From: Streptomyces sp. CB02056
GTDB lineage: Bacteria; Actinomycetota; Actinomycetes; Streptomycetales; Streptomycetaceae
Assembly: GCF_001905545.1 (NCBI RefSeq)
Contig: NZ_LIPD01000009.1
Coordinates: 186,001-250,000 of the forward strand
DNA: 64,000 nucleotides
Direction of reading: 5' to 3'
Both the position numbers and the translations under genes were made by a program. Below, in pieces: positions 1 to 8,268 of this stretch (position 1 is the stretch's first letter; each line of letters starts with the position of its first letter). The notes beneath the pieces were generated by a model. It saw only the letters and a program-made list of their open reading frames with translations, did not search any database and was not told the origin of the DNA.

Positions 1-186
1 CTGCGCCGCCTGATGACCGGGCGCACCACCGTCCTGATCACCCACGACCGGGCGCTGCTGCCCCTCGCCGACCGCGTCCTCACCCTCCGGCCGCCGGGCA
101 CCGCCGGGCCGGCCGCCGGTCCGGACAGCCGCCCGGACGCCAGCCCGGTCGACGCGTTGCGCGGCCGGGAGCCGCGGAAGCCCTGA
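1..186 (+). CDS. ABC transporter ATP-binding protein, C-terminal end (partial)
   Basis: Only the last 61 codons lie in the window. The reading frame is open from base 1 and stops with TGA at 184-186. The motif VLITHD, followed by a short strand ending ADRVLTL, is the H-loop (switch) region near the end of an ABC nucleotide-binding domain. The His contacts the gamma phosphate of ATP. The remaining ~25 residues are a Pro/Ala/Asp-rich tail without a domain. The type of ABC system (for example CydC/CydD or another exporter) cannot be decided from this fragment. The next gene is on the opposite strand and ends 17 bases away. Confidence 0.75.
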   Translation: MRRLMTGRTTVLITHDRALLPLADRVLTLRPPGTAGPAAGPDSRPDASPVDALRGREPRKP

Positions 187-202
187 GCCGACGGCGCGGA
201 GG

Positions 203-847
203 CTACGCGCCGAGGTAGTGCAGGACGGCCAGGATGCGGCGGTTGTAGTCGGTGGTGCGGGGCAGGTCCAGCTTGTCGAAGACGGCGTTGAGGTTCTTCT
301 CCACCGCGCTCATCGAGACGTGCAGCCGCTGCGCGATGGCGGCGTTGGTCCAGCCCTGGGCGAGCGCCTCCAGGACGCTGCGCTCACGCGGGGTGAGCCG
401 GGCCAGCGGGTCGGTGCGGGTGGTGCGCACCACCAGTTGGCGCACCACCTCCGGGTCGATCACCGCGCCGCCCGCCGCGACCCGCACCAGGGCGTCCAGG
501 AACTCGTCGACCTCCGCCACCCGGTCCTTCAGCAGGTAGCCGACCCGCTCCGCGCCCGCGTCCAACAGCCGGGCCGCGTACCCGCGTTCGATGTGCTGGG
601 AGAGCACCAGCACGCCCACCTCCGGCCAGCGCTCGCGGATCTCCACCGCCGCCCGCAGCCCCTCGTCGGTGTGGGTCGGCGGCATCCGGATGTCCACCAC
701 CACGACGTCCGGCGGCCGTTCCGCCACCGCCGCCGTCAGCGCCGCCGCGTCGCCGACCGCGGCCAGCACCTCGTGCCCCTCCTCGGCGAGCAGCCGGACC
801 AGGCCCTCCCGCAGCAGGGTCGAGTCCTCGGCGAGGGTCACGCGCAT
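203..847 (-). CDS. NarL/LuxR-family two-component response regulator
   Basis: The protein has 214 residues. A receiver domain (about 1-120) has the acidic pocket near E7/D8 and the phospho-acceptor Asp at residue 52 (VVVVDIRMP). A conserved Lys lies in YLLKD. The C-terminal LuxR-type helix-turn-helix (about 148-208) reads LTPRERSVLEALAQGWTN followed by a recognition helix. It should bind DNA as a dimer when phosphorylated by the kinase encoded just upstream. The ATG at 847 overlaps the kinase stop by 10 bases, so the two are translationally coupled. The start is fixed by the conserved N-terminal strand MRVTLAEDS. The signal sensed and the targets are unknown. Nothing is missing for a functional regulator. 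Confidence 0.93.
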   Translation of the reverse strand: MRVTLAEDSTLLREGLVRLLAEEGHEVLAAVGDAAALTAAVAERPPDVVVVDIRMPPTHTDEGLRAAVEIRERWPEVGVLVLSQHIERGYAARLLDAGAERVGYLLKDRVAEVDEFLDALVRVAAGGAVIDPEVVRQLVVRTTRTDPLARLTPRERSVLEALAQGWTNAAIAQRLHVSMSAVEKNLNAVFDKLDLPRTTDYNRRILAVLHYLGA

Positions 848-2091
848 GGCAGCTCCGCGGTGATGACGGTCGGGCCCCCGGCGGGGCTGTGGACGTGGAG
901 GGTACCGTCCAGCGCGGCGACCCGCCCGCGCAGGCCGGTCAGGCCGCTGCCCGCCGGGTCCGCGCCGCCGGTGCCGTCGTCCTCGACCCGTACGGTGAGC
1001 ACGCCGGCGGTCCGCTCGACCAGGGCCGAGACGGCCGAGGCGGCGGAGTGCTTGGCCGCGTTGGTGACGCACTCCGACACCACGAAGTAGGCCGCGGTCC
1101 GGACGGGTTCGGGCAGCGGGCCGGCCACCTCGTAGCGGAGCCGCAGCGGGACGGCGCACCGCTCGGCCACCCCGCCCAGCGCCTCCTCCAGGCCCAGGGT
1201 GTCCAGCGCCGACGGGTACGCCCGCCAGGCCACCTCGCGCAGCTCGGTCAGCACCCCCTGCGCCTCCCGGTGCGCCTGGCGCAGCAGCGCCTCCGTCCGC
1301 TCCGGGTCCTGGCGGCGGTCCAGGCCGCGCCGCGCCCGGCCGATCAGCATCGCCAGCGCGACCACCCGCTGCTGCACGCCGTCGTGCAGATCCCGCTCGA
1401 TCCGCCGCCGCTCGGCGTCCACCGCCTGCACCACCGCGGCCCGGCTGTCGGCGAGTTCGGTGATCCGGCGGCGCAGCAGCTCGGCCTCGGACGGCCCGAA
1501 GCACTCCCGGGCGGTCCGGGCGTCCAGCGCGGCCAGCGAGAACAGGCCCTGCACGGCCAGGAAGAGCAGCACCCCGCCGAGCAGCACCTGGGTCGCCAGC
1601 TCCTCCCAGCCCAGCGAGCCGCGCAGCACCCCGCCGACCAGCAGGACGGCCAGCGCCAGCCCGAAGCCCAGCAGCCCCAGCACCACCCCGGCGACCAGCC
1701 CGCCGCCGCTGCGCACCGCCAGGTAGCGCAGCACCCGGCGGTCGTCCGCCCGGTAGTGGCGGGGGAAGCGGTCGCCGAAGAAGGCGCTGCGCCGGGCCCG
1801 CTCCAGGGCGGCCAGCCGGCGCACCCCGGACAGCAGGCCCGGCACCGCGTACGGGCGGGTGCGCGGCCAGAGCAGGAACGGGCCGAGGACGGCGGCCGCG
1901 AGGAGGAGGTACAGCGCGGAGAGCGCGGCGCTCGGGCAGCCGAGCAGAACTCCGGTGGCCCGGCGCGGCCATGACGTGGTGTCCGCTGCATCCCCCTGCA
2001 CGGGGTCCGAGCTTACGGGGCGGGCCGGGCCTGCGGGGGCGGTGGGGCCTTCGGGGCCATCGGGGCCGGTGGGTCCGGCCGGGCCGGTCAC
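838..2091 (-). CDS. Sensor histidine kinase (HisKA_3 / NarL-cognate type)
   Basis: The protein has 417 residues from a GTG at 2091 whose bases overlap the dedA stop (GTGA). The N-terminal ~35 residues are a Gly-Pro-rich, collagen-like low-complexity stretch (GPAGPTGPDGPEGPTAPAGP). At least three hydrophobic segments follow, forming a membrane sensor region. The dimerisation/phospho-acceptor helix carries the HisKA_3 signature RIERDLHDGVQQR, with His at about residue 236. The HATPase domain has an N-box (SECVTNAAKHS), a DDGTGG G1 box and a GLTGLRGR G2 box. It should autophosphorylate and pass phosphate to Asp52 of the overlapping regulator. A longer reading frame upstream is rejected because it would run through dedA. 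Confidence 0.9.
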   Translation of the reverse strand: MTGPAGPTGPDGPEGPTAPAGPARPVSSDPVQGDAADTTSWPRRATGVLLGCPSAALSALYLLLAAAVLGPFLLWPRTRPYAVPGLLSGVRRLAALERARRSAFFGDRFPRHYRADDRRVLRYLAVRSGGGLVAGVVLGLLGFGLALAVLLVGGVLRGSLGWEELATQVLLGGVLLFLAVQGLFSLAALDARTARECFGPSEAELLRRRITELADSRAAVVQAVDAERRRIERDLHDGVQQRVVALAMLIGRARRGLDRRQDPERTEALLRQAHREAQGVLTELREVAWRAYPSALDTLGLEEALGGVAERCAVPLRLRYEVAGPLPEPVRTAAYFVVSECVTNAAKHSAASAVSALVERTAGVLTVRVEDDGTGGADPAGSGLTGLRGRVAALDGTLHVHSPAGGPTVITAELPCA

Positions 2092-2753
2092 CGGGCGCGG
2101 CGGTGCTGGGCGGCGCTGTTGCGCCCGCGCCAGCGCATCACGACGTACCCGGCCACGGCCACCGCGACCACCACCAGGACCGCCTTGGAGAACAGGCCGA
2201 CGTACGTCTCCACCGTGTCCCAGCGGTCCCCGAGCAGGAACCCGGCCATCACCAGCACGCTGTTCCACACCAGGCTGCCGATCGTGGTCAGCATGACGAA
2301 CGCGGGCAGCGGCATCCGCTCGACCCCGGCCGGAACGGAGATCAGGCTGCGGAAGATCGGCACCATCCGGCCCAGCAGCACCGCCTTCGTCCCGTGCCGG
2401 GCGAACCAGGCCTCGGTGCGCTCCAGGTCGGAGGCCTTGACCAGCGGCAGCCGGGCCCAGATCGCGTGCATCCGCTCCCGGCCGAACAGGGCGCCCAGCC
2501 AGTAGAGGACGACGGCCCCGGCGACCGAGCCGAGGGTCGTCCAGGTCAGCGCGGAGGCGAGGCTGATCACGCCCTGCCCGGCGGCGAAGCCCGTCAGCGG
2601 CAGGATCACCTCGCTGGGCAGCGGGGGGAACAGGTTCTCCAGCGCGATCGCCAGGCCGGCCCCGGGGCCGCCCAGGGTGTCGACCAGGTCGGCCGCCCAG
2701 CCGGCGAAGCCGTCGGCGGGCTGCTGGGCGATGGCGAGGACGGTGTGCGGCAT
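2088..2753 (-). CDS. DedA family membrane protein
   Basis: The protein has 221 residues from the ATG at 2753 (MPHTVLAIAQQ). The upstream in-frame ATG at 2810 would add 19 Arg-rich residues that do not resemble the family. The DedA/SNARE-associated fold is shown by the re-entrant motif ENLFPPLPSE (about residues 39-48) and by GRMVPIFRSLISVPAG, whose Arg and Pro residues are conserved. Several hydrophobic segments follow, with a last one near 190-208 and a basic tail. Family members are inner-membrane proteins involved in lipid (undecaprenyl phosphate or phospholipid) translocation and membrane homeostasis. It is the first gene of a dedA-kinase-regulator unit, so the two-component system may respond to envelope state; this is an inference. 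Confidence 0.9.
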   Translation of the reverse strand: MPHTVLAIAQQPADGFAGWAADLVDTLGGPGAGLAIALENLFPPLPSEVILPLTGFAAGQGVISLASALTWTTLGSVAGAVVLYWLGALFGRERMHAIWARLPLVKASDLERTEAWFARHGTKAVLLGRMVPIFRSLISVPAGVERMPLPAFVMLTTIGSLVWNSVLVMAGFLLGDRWDTVETYVGLFSKAVLVVVAVAVAGYVVMRWRGRNSAAQHRRAR

Positions 2754-2856
2754 GCGGGCTCCAGGGTGGTCGCGGTGCCGGCGCCTGGTGCGCCCGGCTC
2801 TGCCCTCCACGCTAGGAACCGCAGGTCAGCGCCGGTATGCGGGTTTCCGGCGGACG

Positions 2857-2896
2857 CCCTGTGGTTTTCCGTACCGCCGCACCCTGTGGTTTTCCG
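2857..2896. repeat. Pair of 15-bp direct repeats in the dedA / 2951 divergent spacer
   Basis: The sequence CCCTGTGGTTTTCCG occurs at 2857-2871 and again at 2882-2896, a 25-base period. A weaker copy (GCGGGTTTCCGG) lies at about 2840-2851. The repeats lie 55-95 bases before the ATG at 2951 and about 100 bases before the dedA start, in a less GC-rich spacer. This arrangement would suit an operator that binds a regulator at several sites on one or both promoters. Confidence 0.6.
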
Positions 2897-2950
2897 CAGG
2901 GGCGGAGAATCCGGTGGCGGCTGGCGTGGCCGCTTTGTCAGGATGGCGCC

Positions 2951-3457
2951 ATGGACGACGCATTCACCCTGGCCTGGCAGCATTCCGCCGGACTGGTCTT
3001 CCCCGAGGACCTGCCGATGGCCGCCGCCGGGCTGCTGGCGGCGGGCATCGGCGGGGACTCGCCCGCGCTCTGCGACCTCGCGGGGCGGCCGGGCCGGGGC
3101 GAGCCCCCGGTCGAGCTGACGGAGCTGCTGTGGCAGGCGATGGCGGAGCTGGGCCTGCCGGTGCCGGACGACGGCTTCGTCCAGCGCAGCCTCCTGCACC
3201 ACACCGCGGCCCGGCTGGTGTCCGGGGAGATCACGCCGGTTGAGGCCGTCGCCATGCTCTGGTCCCGGATCGACGAGCGCACGACCGGGGCGGAGCGGCG
3301 GCTCGCGGAGCTGGTCGACCGGATCTGCTGCCCGGGCTGCGTCGACACGTGGCCGGTCGAGGTGACGCGGGACTGGGAGCGGGAGATGAGGGCGGCGGCC
3401 GTCGAGGTGGCGTCGGCGCCCGACCACCGGAACGCCGCCTCCTGGCACCGGGGCTGA
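2951..3457 (+). CDS. Conserved hypothetical protein, 168 aa
   Basis: I do not recognise this family. The ATG at 2951 begins MDDAFTLAWQHSAGLVFP, and codon use is typical of the chromosome (strong GC3). The protein is soluble, acidic and helical in character, with no signal peptide or membrane segment. A CCPGC cluster near residue 132 could bind a metal or be redox-active, but a lone cluster is weak evidence. The C-terminal end (ASWHRG) is basic. It is divergent from dedA and shares a spacer with paired 15-bp repeats. The downstream gene is convergent, only 45 bases away. Confidence 0.7.
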   Translation: MDDAFTLAWQHSAGLVFPEDLPMAAAGLLAAGIGGDSPALCDLAGRPGRGEPPVELTELLWQAMAELGLPVPDDGFVQRSLLHHTAARLVSGEITPVEAVAMLWSRIDERTTGAERRLAELVDRICCPGCVDTWPVEVTRDWEREMRAAAVEVASAPDHRNAASWHRG

Positions 3458-3502
3458 ACGCGCCTCGCCCGCCGGGCGGTTGGCGATCAGGTGTTCGGCG
3501 GC

Positions 3503-4306
3503 TCAGCGGTTCAGTGCGGCCACGGTCTCCCTGGTCAGCTCCCGCGCCCGGGCGACGGTGGCCGTCAGCTCCGCCGCCGACCCGCCGGGCTCGGCGAGCA
3601 GGCCGTGCGCGCGCCGGCCGAAGTACGGTGGGGCGTCCGGCAGTCGACCGGCTACGGCCAGCGCGCCCTTCTCGTTCAGGCACCAGCGGCGGTGGTGGGC
3701 GAACAGGGCCTGGACCAGGATGCCGACGGCGTGCGACAGGCAGAGCGAGACGTGCAGGGCGTCGGCGCGGACGGCGCTCTTCGCGGCGGTGTCGAGCAGG
3801 AAGCCGGCCTCCCAGGTGGCCGCGGTGAGGGCCCCGCGCAGCGGTTCCGGGTAGTCGGCGGTCTGCCGCTTGAGCCGCGTCAACTCCCCGGTGGGGTCGG
3901 CCAACGGCTGCCCGAGGGCAACCTCGCCCGGGTAGCAGGGCGACCAGAAGCCGAGCGGGTGGCCAGCCTGCGTCCCCACCTCGTAGCGGCCCGCGCGGCA
4001 GTCCGCCCACACCCGTCCGACCCGGTCGAGGTCCCGCAGGATCCAGTCCACGGCGACGCCGTCGACCCGCAGCCACGCCCCGCCGTTGACCCACGGGCCC
4101 CAGCCGCCCGGGCCGGCCACCTCGGTCTCCGGCCCGGCGAGCGCCCGCAGCGCGTCGAGGTCGGGGCCGCCCCGGTAGTACACCCCGAGGTCCCAGTCCG
4201 ACTCCGGCCGCTCCTCGCCCCGCGCCCGGCTCCCGCCGAGCATCACTCCCACCACGCCCGGCACACGGGCGAGTTGACCGGCCATGTCCTCGATGATCGC
4301 GCGCAT
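3503..4306 (-). CDS. Nucleotidyltransferase-fold protein (pol-beta superfamily)
   Basis: The protein has 267 residues from the ATG at 4306. The signature GGSRARGEERPESDWD (residues 24-39) is the GS-X9-DxD motif of minimal and aminoglycoside-type nucleotidyltransferases, with metal-binding Asp37 and Asp39. A later Asp in VAVDWILRD probably supplies the third carboxylate. The C-terminal half (about 130-267) is a helical domain of the substrate-binding type found in kanamycin-NTase-like proteins. It could transfer a nucleotide to a small molecule or protein; the substrate cannot be read from the sequence. It stands alone between a hypothetical gene and a glycosyltransferase. Confidence 0.82.
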   Translation of the reverse strand: MRAIIEDMAGQLARVPGVVGVMLGGSRARGEERPESDWDLGVYYRGGPDLDALRALAGPETEVAGPGGWGPWVNGGAWLRVDGVAVDWILRDLDRVGRVWADCRAGRYEVGTQAGHPLGFWSPCYPGEVALGQPLADPTGELTRLKRQTADYPEPLRGALTAATWEAGFLLDTAAKSAVRADALHVSLCLSHAVGILVQALFAHHRRWCLNEKGALAVAGRLPDAPPYFGRRAHGLLAEPGGSAAELTATVARARELTRETVAALNR

Positions 4307-4516
4307 GAAGGAGATTCTGGCAGGAGAAGCGGTGTCCGCCCGGGAATTTCGGATGCGGTGGTGGCGTCCGCGGAGGCGTACCCACTCCTCGCCACTCTCA
4401 ACGTACAGCGCACGGGGGGCCTTGCCACAAGGCCCCGGTGGTGACGCAGAATCACCGCTTCGAGGACGCAGGTCCGCGAAGCACGGAAGCAGATCCGCGA
4501 AACGGGGAGTCACGAA
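4307..4516. other. Divergent intergenic region with short hairpin
   Basis: This 210-base spacer separates the nucleotidyltransferase and glycosyltransferase starts. It contains a perfect 9-bp hairpin, GGGGCCTTG (4416-4424) / CAAGGCCCC (4428-4436) with a CCA loop. Two copies of TCCGCGAA lie close to the glycosyltransferase start. The hairpin may be part of a leader or an operator; no clear -10/-35 was found. Confidence 0.4.
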
Positions 4517-5737
4517 GTGCGAGTGGTGTTGTCGACGTACGGGTCGCGCGGGGACGTCGAGCCGATGGCCGCGCTGGCGGTGCGGCTGAGGGAACTCGGC
4601 GCCGAGGTGCGGGTCTGCGCGCCGCCGGACGAGGAGTTCTCGGCGCGGCTGGCCGAGGCCGGAGTCGAGCCGGTGCCGGTCGGGCAGTCGGTGCGCGCGC
4701 TGGTCAGCGGGCCGCCGCCGAAGCCCGGGGACCTGCCCGCGCGCGCCGCCCGGCTGGTCGAGCGGTTCCACGCGGCGGTGCTCGCGGCGGCCGAGCCGGG
4801 CGGCGCGGTGCTGGCCACCGGGCTGTTCCCGGCGGCGGCCGGCGCACAGGCGGCGGCCGAGCAACTGGGCGCCCGCTTCGTGTACGTGGCCCTCCAGCCG
4901 ACCGTGCTGCCCTCCCCGCACCACCGGCCGTTCGAGTACCCGATGCTGCCCTACCCGCCGGAGGCGACCGACCCCCGGGAGCTGTGGGAGCTCAACATCG
5001 GGACGATGAACGCGCTGTTCGGCGACGCGGTCAACTCCCGCCGGGCGGCGGTCGGACTGCCCGAGGCCGACAACGTCCGGGACCACGTCCTCACCGGCCG
5101 GCCTTGGCTGGCCACCGACCCGCTGCTCGACCCGTGGCCGCGGCCCGCCGAGGCGGACCCGGCCTGGCCCGAGGCGGTGCAGACCGGCGCGTGGATCCTG
5201 CCGGACGAACGCCCGCTGCCCGCCGACCTGTCGACCTTCCTGGCGGCCGGCGAGGCGCCGGTGTACGTCGGCTTCGGCAGCATGCCGCTGCGCGACCCGG
5301 CGGGCGCCGCCCGGGTCGCCGTCGAGGCGGTCCGGGCGCAGGGCCGCCGGGTGCTGCTCGGCCGCGGCTGGGCCCGACTGGCGGAGGTGGACGGGGCCGA
5401 GGACTGCTTCGCGGTCGGCGAGGTCAACCAGCAGGCGCTGTTCCCGAAGGTGGCCGCCGTCGTCCACCACGGCGGCGCGGGCACCACCACCACGGCCGCC
5501 CGGGCCGGGGTGCCCCAGGTGCTGGTCCCGCAGATGGTGGACCAGCCGTACTGGGCCGCGCGGGTGGCGGAGTTGGGCATCGGCGCCGCCCACGACGGCC
5601 CGACCCCGACCACCGCGTCCCTCGCCGCCGCCCTGCGCCGGGCCCTCGCGCCCGCCACCCGGGAGCGCGCCGCCGCCCTCTCGGCCCGGGTCCGCACGGA
5701 CGGTGCGACGGCCGCCGCGAAGCTGCTGCTCGGCTGA
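4517..5737 (+). CDS. GT1-family glycosyltransferase (vancomycin/MGT type)
   Basis: The protein has 406 residues from a GTG. The N-terminal Rossmann domain begins MRVVLSTYGSRGDVEPMAAL and includes the loop VRVCAPPDEEF, both characteristic of the GtfB/GtfE-like antibiotic glycosyltransferases. The C-terminal domain has the nucleotide-sugar binding signature VVHHGGAGTTTTAARAGVPQ and PQMVDQPYWAARV (about 316-349). Such enzymes transfer a sugar from an NDP/UDP donor to a small hydrophobic acceptor. No aglycone biosynthesis or deoxysugar genes are nearby, so it may act on a xenobiotic or on a product made elsewhere. It is a single-gene unit that ends in a long hairpin shared with the convergent gene. 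Confidence 0.9.
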   Translation: MRVVLSTYGSRGDVEPMAALAVRLRELGAEVRVCAPPDEEFSARLAEAGVEPVPVGQSVRALVSGPPPKPGDLPARAARLVERFHAAVLAAAEPGGAVLATGLFPAAAGAQAAAEQLGARFVYVALQPTVLPSPHHRPFEYPMLPYPPEATDPRELWELNIGTMNALFGDAVNSRRAAVGLPEADNVRDHVLTGRPWLATDPLLDPWPRPAEADPAWPEAVQTGAWILPDERPLPADLSTFLAAGEAPVYVGFGSMPLRDPAGAARVAVEAVRAQGRRVLLGRGWARLAEVDGAEDCFAVGEVNQQALFPKVAAVVHHGGAGTTTTAARAGVPQVLVPQMVDQPYWAARVAELGIGAAHDGPTPTTASLAAALRRALAPATRERAAALSARVRTDGATAAAKLLLG

Positions 5738-5745
5738 GGGGGACA

Positions 5746-5788
5746 GGGGCGCGGGAAGTCGGCCCGGCCGACGTCCCGCGCCTGCCCC
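5746..5788. terminator. Bidirectional hairpin terminator
   Basis: The left arm GGCGCGGGA-a-GTCGGC (5748-5763) pairs with GCCGAC-g-TCCCGCGCC (5767-5782), giving 15 bp with one mismatch and a 3-nt loop. It lies between two convergent stop codons (5737 and 5793) and has no T-tract on either side. Confidence 0.7.
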
Positions 5789-5792
5789 GGGC

Positions 5793-6755
5793 TCAGGAGG
5801 CCGGTTCGGTCAGGTACTTGGCACCGGCGTCCGGGAGCTTGTTGCCGTCCTTGTCGAAGAACTGCCAGGACTTCGCCCGCATCGTCCCCGGGCGGGCCAC
5901 CACCAGCTCGCGGATCGGGGAGTCGGCCACGGTGACGGGCGTCGGCTCCGTGGTGCTGCCGTCCGCCCAGGTCACCACCACCCGGCCGACGTCCGGTCCG
6001 ATCGAGAGCAGCACCACGTCCAGCGGGGCCACGGTGTCGCCCTTGCCCCGGTGGCCGACCAGGCCGCCGCCGAAGACGGTCCGGTTGCGCGGGTCGACCT
6101 TGCCCGGGGCCGCCTGGGCGCCGTCGGAGTCATGGCTGAGCCGCGCCCCGTCCACCGTGAAGTAGACGTTGGTGACGTCGCAGTCCGGCTGCCAGTACCG
6201 CTGGACGTACTCCTCCGTCGGCTTGGAGATCTCCGAGTCGTACCTGCTGCGCTCCTCCCACACCGCCGTCGCCTGCTCGAACGCCCGCTCCCGGGGGGCC
6301 TCCGGCCACAGCGCCTCCCACAGCTGCCACTGCTTGCCGTCCGGGGTCAGGCCCTGGCCGAGCAGCACCCGGACCGGGGTCAGCGGGTTGCGGAAGGCCG
6401 GGGCGGTCCCGTTCGGCGGGAGGGGGGTGCCCAGCCCGGGGGTGTTCGCCACCGTGAGCGTGGGCGCGGGCGCGGCGCCGACGCCGGCCGGACCGATCCC
6501 GTGGGCGGGCGCCGGGCCCGGCCGCAGCTGCGCCAGCGCCCCGCCGGTCAGCGCCACCGCGGCGGCCAGCGCCGCCGCGCCGACCACCGTACGGCGGCGG
6601 TGCCGCAGCCGGCGGCCCCCCGCCAGGATGTCCGTCACCGGCACCGGGCCGATCCGCGCGCCGGCCGCCGCCTCGGCGAGGCCGAGCCCCACCCACAGGT
6701 CCGTGCCGTCGTCCCCGCCCACCCCGTCCGGTTCCCGGTCCATGCCGCCCCTCAT
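5793..6755 (-). CDS. Membrane-anchored partner of the adjacent ECF sigma factor (CU044_5270-like)
   Basis: The protein has 320 residues. The ATG at 6755 overlaps the sigma factor stop (ATGA), so the pair is translationally coupled. A ~55-residue cytoplasmic N-terminus ends in an Arg-rich stop-transfer (RRLRHRRR). One membrane helix follows (about 56-76), then an extracytoplasmic domain of about 240 residues without Cys pairs or lipid attachment. This layout is typical of proteins encoded just downstream of SigE-type ECF sigma factors in actinomycetes, where they are assumed to act as anti-sigma factors or outputs. No HxxxCxxC zinc motif is present, so it is not a ZAS-type anti-sigma factor. 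The regulatory role is inferred from position. Confidence 0.7.
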   Translation of the reverse strand: MRGGMDREPDGVGGDDGTDLWVGLGLAEAAAGARIGPVPVTDILAGGRRLRHRRRTVVGAAALAAAVALTGGALAQLRPGPAPAHGIGPAGVGAAPAPTLTVANTPGLGTPLPPNGTAPAFRNPLTPVRVLLGQGLTPDGKQWQLWEALWPEAPRERAFEQATAVWEERSRYDSEISKPTEEYVQRYWQPDCDVTNVYFTVDGARLSHDSDGAQAAPGKVDPRNRTVFGGGLVGHRGKGDTVAPLDVVLLSIGPDVGRVVVTWADGSTTEPTPVTVADSPIRELVVARPGTMRAKSWQFFDKDGNKLPDAGAKYLTEPAS

Positions 6756-7285
6756 GCCGCTCCTCCGATGTGCGTCGTGTCCTTGAGTCCCACCAGTGCC
6801 GTGACCTGCCGCAGCCGCGCGATGCCCTTCGCCGCGTGGCTGCGCACCGCGCCCACCGAGCACCCCATGGCGGCCGCCGTCTGGCTGTCGCTCAGGTCCT
6901 CCCAGTGCCGCAGCACCACCGCCTCGCGCTGGCGCGGCGGCAGGGTGGCCAGCGCGGCCAGCAGGGCCCCGCGCTGGTCGGAGCGGGCGTAGCCGTCCTC
7001 CACCCCCGCCGCGTCCGGCACCGCGTCCACCAGCAGCTCCGGCGCCCGGCGGCGCCAGCGGCGGGCGTGCTGGTTGACCAGGATCCGCCGCACATAGGCG
7101 TACGGATCGTCGGCCCGGCGCACCTTCGACCAGGCCGCGCAGGCCTTCTCGGCGGCCGACTGCACCAGGTCCTCGGCCGCGTACTGCTCGCCGGCCAGCA
7201 GGTACGCCGTCCGTACCAGGCGCGGCCAGACCGTGACGATGAACGCCTGGAACCCGTCGTCCCGATCGTCTTTCGCTTCTCCCAT
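6752..7285 (-). CDS. ECF RNA polymerase sigma factor, SigE-like family
   Basis: The protein has 177 residues from the ATG at 7285, with GGAGG seven bases upstream; an in-frame GTG at 7291 is the alternative. Region 2 (about 10-75) contains the core-binding and -10 recognition helix AYLLAGEQYAAEDLVQSA and the WSKVRRADDPYAYVRRILVNQ segment. Region 4 (about 115-165) has LPPRQREAVVLRHWEDLSDSQTAAAMGCSVGAVRSHAAKGI, here cited only as the -35 recognition helix-turn-helix. The protein ends with a short tail and overlaps the membrane partner by 4 bases. It is likely autoregulated from the spacer that also holds the start of the divergent hydrolase. The inducing signal is unknown. Confidence 0.92.
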   Translation of the reverse strand: MGEAKDDRDDGFQAFIVTVWPRLVRTAYLLAGEQYAAEDLVQSAAEKACAAWSKVRRADDPYAYVRRILVNQHARRWRRRAPELLVDAVPDAAGVEDGYARSDQRGALLAALATLPPRQREAVVLRHWEDLSDSQTAAAMGCSVGAVRSHAAKGIARLRQVTALVGLKDTTHIGGAA

Positions 7286-7407
7286 GAGCACCTCCGAGCA
7301 CCTCCTTCACCCGTCCAGAGCCCGGGGGCGGTCGAAAGCGCTTACCCGCGGCCGCGGCGGCTTCAAATCGCTTGGGGAACAGCGGCGGGGACACTACGAT
7401 CCGCCGA

Positions 7408-8169
7408 ATGATCATTTCTCATGACGTAGCGGGCAGTGGGCCCGCCGTGGTGCTGCTGCACTCCTCGGTGTGCGACCGGCGGATGTGGGACGCGCAGTGG
7501 CAGCCGCTGGTCGACGCCGGACACCGGGTGGTCCGCTGCGACTTCCGCGGCTTCGGCGACACGCCGCTCGCGGACGCCCCGTACAGCGACGCCGGGGACG
7601 TCCTGGCCCTGCTCGACCACCTGGGCATCGGGACCGCCGCCCTGGTCGGCGCCTCCTACGGCGGCCGGATCGCCCTGACGGCGGCCGCGCTGCGCCCCGA
7701 GGCGGTCACCAGGCTGGCCCTGCTCGGCGCGGGCATGCCCGGACACCAGCCCAGCGACACCCTGCGCGCCTTCGGCGGGCGCGAGGACGAGCTGATCGAG
7801 GCCGGGCGGATCGACGAGGCCGTCGAGCTGAACGTCGAGTCCTGGCTCGGCCCGGAGGCCGACGAGCGGACCCGCGCGCACGTCCGCCGGATGCAGCGCC
7901 ACGCCTTCGACGTCCAGATGACGGCGACGGTCGGCTCCGACCGCGAGGACGTCGACCTCGGCCGGATCACCGCCCCCACCCTGGCCGTGTCCGGCGCCCA
8001 CGACTTCCCGGACTTCCGGGACATCGCCGCCGCCCTCCCCGCCCTCCTCCCCGACGCCCGCCACCAGGAGCTCCCCTGGGCCGGCCACCTCCCCAGCCTG
8101 GAGCGCCCGGCCGAGACCACCGCCCTGCTGCTCGCCTTCCTCCACGAGGACGGCCAGGCCGCGCGGTAG
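7408..8169 (+). CDS. Alpha/beta-fold hydrolase
   Basis: The protein has 253 residues from the ATG at 7408. A complete catalytic triad can be placed: nucleophile Ser83 in GASYGG, acid Asp199 in SGAHDF, and His227 in WAGHLPSLERP. The oxyanion region is LLHSS instead of the usual HG. The cap between strands 6 and 7 is short and helical. The closest general type is the 3-oxoadipate enol-lactonase / esterase group, but no aromatic catabolic genes are next to it. It is divergent from the sigma factor gene. TACGAT just before the ATG could be a -10 of a leaderless transcript, which is speculative. Confidence 0.85.
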   Translation: MIISHDVAGSGPAVVLLHSSVCDRRMWDAQWQPLVDAGHRVVRCDFRGFGDTPLADAPYSDAGDVLALLDHLGIGTAALVGASYGGRIALTAAALRPEAVTRLALLGAGMPGHQPSDTLRAFGGREDELIEAGRIDEAVELNVESWLGPEADERTRAHVRRMQRHAFDVQMTATVGSDREDVDLGRITAPTLAVSGAHDFPDFRDIAAALPALLPDARHQELPWAGHLPSLERPAETTALLLAFLHEDGQAAR

Positions 8170-8268
8170 CGGCGAGCCGTGCGGTGGCGACGGCGGTGAG
8201 CCCGTCGCGGGGCAGCCCGTCGAGGGAAAGGCCGGACCCGAACGTGTGTCGGGAGCCATGATGACGGG

